Source: Methylophilaceae bacterium UBA7525 (GTDB lineage Bacteria; Pseudomonadota; Gammaproteobacteria; Burkholderiales; Methylophilaceae). Taken from it: a DNA stretch of 18,358 nucleotides. Positions 8,500-16,529 of the stretch are shown piece after piece; the stretch's first letter is position 1, and each line of letters opens with the position of its first letter. The notes under the pieces are model-generated. The model saw nothing but the letters and a program-made list of their open reading frames with translations, ran no database searches and was not told the DNA's origin. The stretch lies in NCBI GenBank assembly GCA_002479405.1, contig DLMX01000065.1, positions 50,352 to 68,709 of the forward strand, read 5' to 3'. The position numbers and the translations under genes were made by a program.

Positions 8500-10341
8500 T
8501 TAAATCGAACTTTGCAGGTTTTTCCTGGCGCGCATCAGGTCGTCTTCGGTCAGCACGCGATTTTTACCGGTAGATTTCGCCAGATACATGGCTTGATCTG
8601 CCCGGTGCAGCACAGCTTCCTGCTCTTCATGCATCCTGAACAGGGATATCCCTGCGCTGAAGGTAATCAACAGGCGCTCATTGTTATGCAGGAATATCTT
8701 TTTTGTCAGTTCCCGTTGCAGCCTGGTCACCAGGCCGACGGCCTCTTTGACCTTGGTGTTCGGCAACAGAATCACGAACTCCTCACCACCGAAACGTGCC
8801 ACCACATCAATCGGGCGTACGGTTTCCTTGACGGTGTTAGCCAGATACTGCAAGGCAGAATCACCAACTTCATGCCCATAAGTGTCGTTCAGGCGCTTGA
8901 AATTATCGATATCCAGCAGGACAACACTCAAATCCGTTTCACCCCGCTGCGCACGCGCAATTTCTTGCATAAAGGCTTCTTCCAGACCGCGCCGGTTTAG
9001 TATTCCGGTCAACTGGTCAATACGTATTTTCTCGCTTAGTTCCGTGAGCTCCATCTCCAAACGTCTGATACGCTCCTCGGTAGCCTCTACCTTGTTGCGC
9101 TGCTCGATCAATATCTCCTGCGAACGCAAAAGGTCTGTCTGCATTTCATGGGTATCCTGCATCAGGTTCTCTACCAGCGCGCCAATCTGGATGATGTCGT
9201 CAGTGCTCGAAAGCTTCTGGTTATAGACCTCAACCTTGCCGCGATAAGAATCTGTCGAGTCGGACATGGTCCCCAGCCGTTCGATAAAAGTCGCAACCAT
9301 CTGCTTGAAATTATGTTTTGCTTCAGTCAGGCTATGTTTCAATATTCCCTGCTTGAAGATCACCTCCTTCAGGCTTTTCTCCGCATCCTTGATCAGTACC
9401 TTCTCAAGCGGGCTGGAGATAATGGTCTGCACCACGGCAATCTGCCCACGCAGCCACTGGTCATCGGAAACCAGCTCGCCAATGTTGTCGACCAGCAATT
9501 TAAGCAATGCCAACAGGTCATGTTGGATCTCCTGCTCTTCAATACCGTGCAGCTCAACTCTGCCGATCAGGATTTTGAGTTGTCTTGCCAGTAATTGCCA
9601 ATCCTCGTTTTTGACTGCGTTGCCCGACAGATTGAGTATCTGGCCGGCCTCTTGTTGCAACTCGGGATAACCATCAAGTCTCGGAATCAAGCCGTTTCTC
9701 AATGATTGTCTGAGCATCTCTTGCAAGGTATTAATGTTTTCCTGCAAGGCAGCCAGTCGTGGGCTTGATGACACGGGCGGGTTGTTCAGCTCACTGGGCA
9801 CAGTGTTCGCGGCCTTGTCTTCTGCCACGCCGCCGACATCGATCAACTCCGAGGTGCTACCTGCATAGCCAGACCAGCTTTTCGTCATGGCTTGCAGTTT
9901 CTCGGGTAATTGAGGGTCGCTGCCAAAATTAACCAGCACGCGCTCCAATGTTTCCTTTTTTCGTTGCGGGGTCAGGCTGGTCTGCTTTGCATCCCATGCA
10001 CGCAACAGGTCTCGAATCGCATCGGGCCATTGCCTTGCTTGCGCCACTTTATCTTGCATCTCCGCGCCAAGCATTGCCGGCAAAGCCTTCCAATTACGGC
10101 TGGCGAGCATCTTTTCCCACGCGCCTATCCATTTGCTGCTGTCGGCAGTCTCACGCGGCAGCTCCTTGAGTGCGCGACTCAGTGCGTCCTCTAGCGGCTC
10201 CAACGTGGGCAGTTCGGCAATCTCGTTATAAATGCGCCTGTAATTGTCTGGGGTTGGGGCAATGCGTTGCATCGCCATGCGTTTGATCGTCTCACGCGCG
10301 ATTTCTGCCGGCTCAAGCTTTTTTTTCCCTGGTGTTGCCAT
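8500..10341 (-). CDS. Diguanylate cyclase with long helical N-terminal region and C-terminal GGDEF domain
   Basis: I take the ATG at 10341 (protein MATPGKKKLEP, 613 residues), because the longer frame from 10386 would add 15 residues overlapping the upstream stop. The last 170 residues form a GGDEF domain that begins near DQLTGILNRRGLEEAF, has the metal/nucleotide segment DIDNFKRLNDTYGHEVGD, and the active-site GGEEF at about 518-522. The RxxD inhibitory site (RPID, 509-512) sits five residues before GGEEF, so product inhibition is likely. The first 440 residues are polar and helical, with no membrane span and no sensor domain I recognise; about 390-440 reads as a coiled coil joining them to the catalytic domain. 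It probably makes cyclic di-GMP in the cytoplasm. The gene starts 10 bp after the HerA-like gene and ends 5 bp before yigZ. Confidence 0.93.
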   Translation of the reverse strand: MATPGKKKLEPAEIARETIKRMAMQRIAPTPDNYRRIYNEIAELPTLEPLEDALSRALKELPRETADSSKWIGAWEKMLASRNWKALPAMLGAEMQDKVAQARQWPDAIRDLLRAWDAKQTSLTPQRKKETLERVLVNFGSDPQLPEKLQAMTKSWSGYAGSTSELIDVGGVAEDKAANTVPSELNNPPVSSSPRLAALQENINTLQEMLRQSLRNGLIPRLDGYPELQQEAGQILNLSGNAVKNEDWQLLARQLKILIGRVELHGIEEQEIQHDLLALLKLLVDNIGELVSDDQWLRGQIAVVQTIISSPLEKVLIKDAEKSLKEVIFKQGILKHSLTEAKHNFKQMVATFIERLGTMSDSTDSYRGKVEVYNQKLSSTDDIIQIGALVENLMQDTHEMQTDLLRSQEILIEQRNKVEATEERIRRLEMELTELSEKIRIDQLTGILNRRGLEEAFMQEIARAQRGETDLSVVLLDIDNFKRLNDTYGHEVGDSALQYLANTVKETVRPIDVVARFGGEEFVILLPNTKVKEAVGLVTRLQRELTKKIFLHNNERLLITFSAGISLFRMHEEQEAVLHRADQAMYLAKSTGKNRVLTEDDLMRARKNLQSSI

Positions 10342-10351
10342 AGAAACGCCG

Positions 10352-11803
10352 CTACTTTCTGCCACCCAGCAAAGAGCCGAGCACACCGCGTATCAGCCGC
10401 CTGCCCAGTTCAGAACCGACGGTACGGGCTGCGGTTTTGGCCACGGTTTCCATCAGCGTATCGCGTGGCCGGCCGACCGGACGTTTGGGAGCAGATTCCG
10501 CCTTGGCTTTATCTTCAGCCGCGGCCTCTGCCGCAGAAGCTGCCGCGCGTGCCTTCAATATCTCATAGGTGGATTCGCGGTCCAGCGACTTCTCATAATA
10601 ACCGTGTATCAGGGAGGTTCGCATGGTTTGGCTGCGCTCCTCATCCGTCGCCATGCCTATCCTGCTACCCGGCGGAATAATCAGCGCACGCTCAACCGGC
10701 AACGGCCTGCCCTTTTCATCAAGGAAGGAAACCAGCGCCTCGCCCACACCAAGCTCGGTGATCGCACTGACCACATCAACTTCAGGGTTGGGCCGGAAGG
10801 TCTCGGCGGCGGATTTGACTGCCCTCTGATCGCGTGGCGTGAATGCTCGCAAGGCATGCTGCACGCGATTGCCAAGCTGGCCCAACACTACGTCCGGAAT
10901 ATCCAGCGGGTTCTGGCTGACGAAATAAACACCGACGCCTTTAGAACGGATCAGGCGTACGACCTGCTCGATCTTCTCCATCAGGGATTTGGGCGCATCA
11001 TTGAACAACAGGTGCGCCTCATCAAAGAAAAATACCAATTTGGGCTTGTCCGGGTCGCCTATTTCCGGCAATTGCTCGAACAGCTCGGACAATATCCACA
11101 GTAGCAGCGCGGCATAGACGCGCGGCGAGTTGTAAAGTCTGTCTGCCGCCAGGATATTGATAAAACCATGCCCTTTGCTGTCCGTCTGCATCATGTCATC
11201 AAGATTCAAGGCAGGCTCGCCAAAGAACTGGTCTGCACCTTCGTGCTCAAGCTGCAACAGGGCACGCTGCACCGCGCCCACGCTGGCCGATGAAATGTTG
11301 CCGTATTCAATGCGATATTGCGCTGCGTTCTCCGCCGCGTGCTGCATGATCGCGCGCAAATCCTTGAGGTCAAGCAGCAGCCAGCCGTTATCGTCCGCAA
11401 TCTTGAACACCGCCGTCAGCACCCCGGACTGCACTTCGTTGAGTCCAAGCATGCGCGCCAGCAGCAGCGGCCCCAGTTCCTCGACCGTTGCCCGCATCGG
11501 ATGCCCCTTGCTGCCGAACACATCCCAGAACGTGACCGGACAGGCATCGAGCGTGAAATTCTCCACCCCCAACTGAGCAATCCGCTCTTCAACCTTCCTA
11601 TTGCCGCCACCGGCACGGCTCATGCCAGAGAGATCGCCCTTCACATCCGCCACGAAAACCGGCACGCCGATACGCGAAAACTGCTCCGCCAAAACTTGCA
11701 GGGTTACGGTCTTGCCCGTGCCTGTTGCACCGGCAATCAGGCCATGGCGATTTGCCATCCGCGGCAATAAATAGAGAAAGTTGCGGCTTTTCGCAATACG
11801 CAT
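10352..11803 (-). CDS. HerA-like ATPase of the DUF853 (YjgR) family
   Basis: The protein has 483 residues. The opening YLLPRMANRHGLIAGATGTG is diagnostic of the DUF853/YjgR family. The Walker A motif GATGTGKT is at 25-32, Walker B (KLVFFFDEAH) near 255-264, and a sensor-like YFVSQNP at 293-299. The family belongs to the HerA/FtsK superfamily of RecA-fold, probably hexameric ATPases. HerA proteins pump or unwind DNA in end processing, but the substrate of the YjgR branch is not established. The C-terminus is alanine- and lysine-rich (about 405-445) and ends in a basic, glycine-rich tail. It is the first gene of a - strand operon with the diguanylate cyclase and yigZ. The ATG at 11803 is the only plausible start; the ribosome-binding site is weak. 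Confidence 0.9.
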   Translation of the reverse strand: MRIAKSRNFLYLLPRMANRHGLIAGATGTGKTVTLQVLAEQFSRIGVPVFVADVKGDLSGMSRAGGGNRKVEERIAQLGVENFTLDACPVTFWDVFGSKGHPMRATVEELGPLLLARMLGLNEVQSGVLTAVFKIADDNGWLLLDLKDLRAIMQHAAENAAQYRIEYGNISSASVGAVQRALLQLEHEGADQFFGEPALNLDDMMQTDSKGHGFINILAADRLYNSPRVYAALLLWILSELFEQLPEIGDPDKPKLVFFFDEAHLLFNDAPKSLMEKIEQVVRLIRSKGVGVYFVSQNPLDIPDVVLGQLGNRVQHALRAFTPRDQRAVKSAAETFRPNPEVDVVSAITELGVGEALVSFLDEKGRPLPVERALIIPPGSRIGMATDEERSQTMRTSLIHGYYEKSLDRESTYEILKARAAASAAEAAAEDKAKAESAPKRPVGRPRDTLMETVAKTAARTVGSELGRRLIRGVLGSLLGGRK

Positions 11804-11953
11804 CGGTTCACTTATGTAATGTTTACTGAAGACATGGTAATTTAAATTTTATCGAGCAATCGCAGGAGGATACGTCTGCATACTGTTCAATGTATGAGTA
11901 TGAATCACGGTCGTCGAAACGTCAGCATTGTCAGGCGCTTCTTGCCGCCCTTG

Positions 11954-11969
11954 TCATTACCCGTAATGA
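11954..11969. repeat. Perfect inverted repeat, 7-bp arms with 2-bp spacer
   Basis: TCATTAC, two C residues, then GTAATGA. The short spacer makes it look like a protein-binding dyad and not an RNA hairpin. It lies about 150 bp upstream of the HerA-like gene. No specific regulator can be named. Confidence 0.5.
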
Positions 11970-12239
11970 TTATGCGCTACTTGGAATCCATGTTCCTTCC
12001 ACGAAGGTGGCGACATCTCATCAAGAGCCTCTCTGTAAACGCACCATCAGCCCATAGTTGCCAACATAAACGCAGATGATACTTCATTACCAAAATATTA
12101 TCGGCAGGCGCCTTGCGTTTCTTGGCATGCAGGTAATGTCATCAATCCCATATTAATTCACGCCACTTTACCATTAAGAAAAAACAACGCCTGATTTTGG
12201 ATGGATGCAGAAACATGCCGCATTACCGCCAGATACGTG

Positions 12240-12275
12240 AAAAAGCCTCCCATCGTCCCGTGTAACATGGGTGGC
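12240..12275 (-). terminator. Rho-independent terminator reading on the - strand
   Basis: Read on the - strand, GCCACCCAT pairs with ATGGGAGGC around a 13-base loop (nine pairs with one mismatch), and the stem is followed directly by five T residues (A5 at 12240-12244 on the + strand). This is the standard intrinsic terminator shape. No gene lies just upstream on that strand: the nearest - strand gene is the DUF302 gene ending at 13085. It may end an unrecognised small RNA or a long read-through transcript. On the + strand the same stem has no T run. Confidence 0.6.
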
Positions 12276-12346
12276 GCTTGCCATGGAAAAGAATTTAGCG
12301 TTTAATCAAATGGACTTTAGCTTACTTTTTTCGCAAACTGTAGTGC

Positions 12347-12376
12347 TTGAGGCGCAACTTATCGCGCACCTCTAAT
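12347..12376 (+). promoter_or_regulatory. Candidate sigma-70 promoter for the lipoprotein gene
   Basis: TTGAGG (12347-12352) and TCTAAT (12371-12376) are separated by 18 bp, matching TTGACA/TATAAT at 4 and 5 of 6 positions. Transcription would begin near 12383, leaving a leader of about 70 bases. The leader holds two ATGCAT hexamers separated by TAATC (12392-12408), which could form a small hairpin or an operator. Found by eye only. Confidence 0.4.
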
Positions 12377-12453
12377 ACCATAACCTCCGCGATGCATTAA
12401 TCATGCATTTTTAGGGTGTCTACTTTCAGTTAGGCCTGGCAGGAGAGCAAATC

Positions 12454-12822
12454 ATGAACTGCACAATACCCAGTCGACTTATTCTTATTTCGGTTCTCTC
12501 GTTGACAGGATGCACATCGGTGTCCTCGAAGGACACGATATATCACAGTACAGAACGATATCCACCCAGCACGGGAAATGTAGATGTTGTATGGAAAGAA
12601 CAAGGAGTGCCAGGGCATTTGCGAGAATACAAGTTTGTTGCCACCGTTAAGGCTCGCTCCACATGGTGTGGCGTAACAGCAGAAAAATTCAATATGGAAG
12701 TACACGACTACATCATCTCACGGGCTCGCGAAGTAGGGGGCAACTCTGTAGTACTCTACTGTGGGGAGCTGGGCACCACCGGAGAATGCGATTGTTATGG
12801 TGATGTTTATCGGAAGAATTAG
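12454..12822 (+). CDS. Small cysteine-rich lipoprotein, possibly RcsF/YbjQ-like fold
   Basis: The protein has 122 residues. A hydrophobic leader ends in the lipobox L17-T-G-C20, so the mature protein should be a lipid-anchored periplasmic or outer-membrane lipoprotein of 103 residues. The ribosome-binding site AGGAGAG (12441-12447) stands 6 bp before the ATG and fixes the start. The mature part has four further cysteines (C72, C103, C112, C114) and the segment SRAREVGGNSVVLYCGEL. That resembles the helix-strand 'AxxxGAnaV' core of RcsF, YbjQ and DUF4156 proteins; RcsF also holds four cysteines in two disulfides. This similarity is by eye and tentative. The gene has lower GC than its neighbours and is isolated between two non-coding stretches, which hints at separate acquisition. 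No function is assigned. Confidence 0.7.
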   Translation: MNCTIPSRLILISVLSLTGCTSVSSKDTIYHSTERYPPSTGNVDVVWKEQGVPGHLREYKFVATVKARSTWCGVTAEKFNMEVHDYIISRAREVGGNSVVLYCGELGTTGECDCYGDVYRKN

Positions 12823-12907
12823 TTATTCGAGCACTCTTGGTGTTCTTGACCAAACTCTTGATCTTGAGTACCAAGTCTTTGGCAAGACCGCGTAGCAGAT
12901 GTTGCCC

Positions 12908-12951
12908 GAGCGAACCCTGACTAAGGCAACTATGCACGTCAGGGTGCGCTC
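12908..12951. repeat. Imperfect inverted repeat with 14-bp arms (strong hairpin)
   Basis: GAGCG-a-ACCCTGAC pairs with GTCAGGGT-g-CGCTC, with a single a/g mismatch and a 16-base loop. It begins 86 bp after the lipoprotein stop codon. It could act as a 3'-end stabiliser, a Rho-dependent termination aid, an extragenic palindromic element or part of a structured RNA. No T tract follows on either strand. Confidence 0.65.
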
Positions 12952-13017
12952 ACGTGAATTAAGATTTCAGGTCTTGCAATCCAACACTTGCGATGAGCGT
13001 AAGCCACATCAAGCGAC

Positions 13018-13037
13018 CATGCTACTTAAGTAGCATG
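13018..13037. repeat. Perfect 20-bp palindrome
   Basis: CATGCTACTT is followed at once by its reverse complement, with no spacer. The absence of a loop favours a dimeric protein-binding site over an RNA hairpin. It lies 48 bp beyond the 3' end of the DUF302 gene, far from any gene start, so a classical operator role is not obvious. Confidence 0.7.
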
Positions 13038-13084
13038 CTGATAGTGTAAGACATGCCATTTAATTCAAACCTTGGTATCCAACC

Positions 13085-13603
13085 TCATATCTCGCCCTTG
13101 CGCGCCTTGTCCATCATCCAGATCAGCGTTTGTTCCAGCTCCTGCGCGGCATCCCGCGCTTGCTGATTGACATTGCCCAAGTGCCGCAGGGCGTAGGTCG
13201 GTCGGTCCAGCGCGAGGTAGAGCCTGCCCTGCTTTTCGTAGATGGCGATACGGCAAGGTGCGAAGGCGGCGAACTCCGGATATTCCATCAGCACTTCGGC
13301 GCCGATGCTGAGGCTGCAATAGGTGCGCACTTCGATCAGGCCTTGGAGTTGCTGGCCCCGCTCGCGGATGTGTTCACCTATGGGGAAAGTCGCCGGGCTG
13401 ACGAAGTTCTTGCCCTGTGCCGCTGAATCCAGACTGATGACGATATCTTCATGCGTGACGCCCGGCTCCACCTGCACGATATAGAGTGCATTGTCAGGAT
13501 TGACCGGCGGCATTGGTGCATGGCGACTGCCAGCGGCACAAGCCGGCAAGGAAATCAGACTGACCAGCAAGGCCAGTGCGTGGACAATAGACAGGGTTTT
13601 CAT
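13085..13603 (-). CDS. DUF302 domain protein with signal peptide
   Basis: The protein has 172 residues. It starts with a basic-hydrophobic leader ending LPACAAG; C22 could be a lipidation site, but proline at -2 is unusual for a lipobox, so a cleaved secretory signal is equally possible. The rest matches DUF302, with GAEVLMEYPEFAAFAPCRIA near 100-120 and YLALDRPTYALR near 130. DUF302 proteins are small envelope proteins of unknown activity. The ribosome-binding site GAAGGA stands 8 bp before the ATG. It lies 79 bp downstream of cysB on the same strand with a GC-rich hairpin in between, so it could share the cysB transcript or be uncoupled from it by that hairpin. A link to sulfur metabolism is suggested only by position. 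Confidence 0.85.
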   Translation of the reverse strand: MKTLSIVHALALLVSLISLPACAAGSRHAPMPPVNPDNALYIVQVEPGVTHEDIVISLDSAAQGKNFVSPATFPIGEHIRERGQQLQGLIEVRTYCSLSIGAEVLMEYPEFAAFAPCRIAIYEKQGRLYLALDRPTYALRHLGNVNQQARDAAQELEQTLIWMMDKARKGEI

Positions 13604-13622
13604 AGTTGCGATCCTTCAAATG

Positions 13623-13650
13623 GCCATCCGGCTGAGCTGCCGAAGATGGC
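13623..13650 (-). promoter_or_regulatory. GC-rich hairpin between cysB and the DUF302 gene
   Basis: On the - strand GCCATC-tt-CGGC pairs with GCCG-GATGGC around a six-base loop: ten pairs with a two-base bulge. It lies between the cysB stop and the ribosome-binding site of the DUF302 gene, which starts about 10 bp past the stem. No T run follows, so a plain terminator is unlikely; partial termination, mRNA processing or control of translation are options. Confidence 0.45.
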
Positions 13651-13682
13651 AAAACACATCTTATGCGCTCGATTTCGACAAA

Positions 13683-14603
13683 CTAGTCCTTGAGCGCATT
13701 CTGAACGGTCTTTTTGTCATAGCCGGGAGCAAGCAGCTGGATAAAATCATAAGCGAATCCGCGCAGGTAGGCATCGCGCCGGATACCAAGGTGGGTCGTA
13801 CTTTCCGGGAAAAGGTGACTGGCATCGATCATGGCCAGATTGGTATCCCGCTCCTTGTCATAGGCCATGTTGGCCAACAGGCCGATGCCGAGCCCGAGAT
13901 TGACGTAGGTCTTGATCACGTCGGCATCGATCGCGGTCAGTACAATATTGGGTGTCAGCCCGACCTTGCTGAATTCGCCGGTAACGATAGCACTGCCGGT
14001 AAAGCCGAAATCGTAGGTAATCAATGGGTATTGGGCGATCTTCTGCAAGGTCAGCGGTGCATCCTGCAATAGCGGGTGGCCATGCGGCACCACGATACAG
14101 CGATTCCAGCGATAGAGTGGCAGACAGAGAATCTTTTCGTAATTGCTGATGGCTTCGGTGGCGATGCCGATATCCGCCTCGCCGCTGACAACCTGCTCGG
14201 CGACCTGTGTCGGGTTGCCTTGGTGTATGGTCAGCTTGACCTTGGGATATTGGTCAACGAATTGCTTGACGGCTGCCGGCAGACGATAGCGTGCCTGCGT
14301 GTGTGTCGTGGCAATGGTCAGTGAACCGGTATCCTCATTACCGAACTCCTCACCTACACGCTTGATATTCTCCATCTCGAATATCATGCGCTCAGCCAGC
14401 GCCAGAATGGCCTTGCCAGGCTCGGTGATGCCCACCAGTCTTTTGCCGTTGCGCTGGAAGATCTGCAGTTTGAGTTCTTCCTCCAGCAGCTGAATCTGCT
14501 TGCTGACGCCCGGTTGCGACGTGTGCAACACTTCTGCAGCTGCAGAGATGTTCAGGTTCTGCTTCGCCACCTCACGGATATAACGCAATTGATGAAGCTT
14601 CAA
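13683..14603 (-). CDS. cysB: LysR-type regulator CysB of sulfur assimilation
   Basis: This LysR-family protein has an N-terminal winged helix-turn-helix (SAAAEVLHTSQPGVSKQI) and a C-terminal effector domain with CysB features, including TTHTQARYRLP and GEADIGIATEAI. CysB activates sulfate-assimilation genes when N-acetylserine or O-acetylserine signals low sulfur and usually represses its own gene. No ATG is available. CysB proteins normally begin MKL-QLRYI, so I choose the TTG at 14603, giving 306 residues (MKLHQLRYI) with a GGA seven bases upstream. Starts at 14615 or 14624 (also TTG) would add four or seven residues. It diverges from cysI, the target it is expected to control, and an AT-rich dyad lies 26 bp upstream of the chosen start. 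The closely related Cbl/SsuR regulators are the main alternative. Confidence 0.92.
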   Translation of the reverse strand: MKLHQLRYIREVAKQNLNISAAAEVLHTSQPGVSKQIQLLEEELKLQIFQRNGKRLVGITEPGKAILALAERMIFEMENIKRVGEEFGNEDTGSLTIATTHTQARYRLPAAVKQFVDQYPKVKLTIHQGNPTQVAEQVVSGEADIGIATEAISNYEKILCLPLYRWNRCIVVPHGHPLLQDAPLTLQKIAQYPLITYDFGFTGSAIVTGEFSKVGLTPNIVLTAIDADVIKTYVNLGLGIGLLANMAYDKERDTNLAMIDASHLFPESTTHLGIRRDAYLRGFAYDFIQLLAPGYDKKTVQNALKD

Positions 14604-14628
14604 TTCAGAATCCAATATAATCAAATCG

Positions 14629-14655
14629 AATATACTAGAATAACATATTATTAAA
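14629..14655. promoter_or_regulatory. Candidate CysB-binding site, copy 1 (cysB-cysI intergenic region)
   Basis: Three blocks in order: AATATACT (14629-14636), ATAAC (14640-14644) and ATTATTAAA (14647-14655). Within it AATAA-CATA-TTATT is a perfect dyad (14639-14652), the shape expected for a LysR-type dimer site. It is adjacent to the cysB start, so it could serve autoregulation, and it lies about 200 bp upstream of cysI. The same blocks recur before cysD at 17890-17918. Binding by CysB is inference. Confidence 0.5.
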
Positions 14656-14760
14656 AGATCCAGTTACTCACTGCTATAGTTCGATGTTGTTTATAAAGCA
14701 ATTTTTTATGGATCGGCATTCATCCCGGACCTCCCACACCAAATTGCGCACAGACCGCCG

Positions 14761-14784
14761 AGCAGAACCGATTTCTGCTAAAAT
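14761..14784 (+). promoter_or_regulatory. Candidate extended -10 promoter for cysI overlapping a 7-bp dyad
   Basis: TGC-TAAAAT (14776-14784) is an extended -10 element; no good -35 is visible, as is common for activator-dependent promoters. A perfect inverted repeat AGCAGAA-CCGAT-TTCTGCT (14761-14779) overlaps it and could be an operator. Transcription would start near 14791, leaving a leader of about 65 bases. Another possible -10, TATAGT, lies at 14675-14680. Confidence 0.4.
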
Positions 14785-14800
14785 ATCGCCTTTTTGCCGA

Positions 14801-14837
14801 GTTGCGCAGTCATCCTGCACAAGCTCAAGTGTGCAAC
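14801..14837 (+). promoter_or_regulatory. cysI leader with two mutually exclusive stems
   Basis: GTTGCGCA (14801-14808) can pair with TGTGCAAC (14830-14837) through one G-U pair. Alternatively TGCACA (14816-14821) pairs perfectly with TGTGCA (14830-14835) around an eight-base loop. Both use the same 3' strand, so they cannot form together. The cysI ATG follows 18 bp later without a recognisable Shine-Dalgarno sequence. No known riboswitch is recognised. Confidence 0.35.
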
Positions 14838-14855
14838 GAATTAGCGAATTAATCT

Positions 14856-16521
<1,666 letters not shown>

Positions 16522-16529
<8 letters not shown>

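Larger units (their letters stand above)
11804..12453. other. 650-bp gene-free region between HerA-like and lipoprotein genes
   Basis: I see no convincing gene here on either strand. It is AT-richer than the flanking operons. It contains a perfect inverted repeat, TCATTAC-CC-GTAATGA (11954-11969), and four copies of CATTACC or its complement (11956, 12085, 12132 and 12221). It also holds an intrinsic terminator reading on the - strand (12240-12275) and a candidate promoter for the lipoprotein gene (12347-12376). The upstream regulatory DNA of the HerA-like operon must lie at its left end, but I could not identify a clear promoter there. A 61-codon frame at 11894-12079 has no family resemblance and no ribosome-binding site. 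Confidence 0.6.
12823..13084. other. 262-bp gap between convergent genes, rich in inverted repeats
   Basis: No gene is supported. The stretch holds a strong imperfect hairpin (12908-12951), a perfect 20-bp palindrome (13018-13037) and weaker stems: TTGGT/ACCAA (12838-12854), GTCTT/AAGAC (12875-12888), GGCAA/TTGCC (12881-12906) and CTTGCG/CGTAAG (12987-13003, one G-U pair). The short ones may be chance. None is followed by a T run, so no ordinary intrinsic terminator is visible for either the lipoprotein gene or the DUF302 gene. Confidence 0.55.

Noticed and set aside
11894..12079. 61-codon + strand frame in the gap before the lipoprotein gene
   Set aside because: No ribosome-binding site, no recognisable domain, and a composition (many R, S, L, P) typical of a random frame.
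12713..12937. 74-codon - strand frame overlapping the 3' end of the lipoprotein gene, whose RGLAKD stretch faintly recalls some transposase C-termini
   Set aside because: The match is a few residues only, the frame overlaps a better-supported gene, and no insertion-sequence ends or target duplication are visible.
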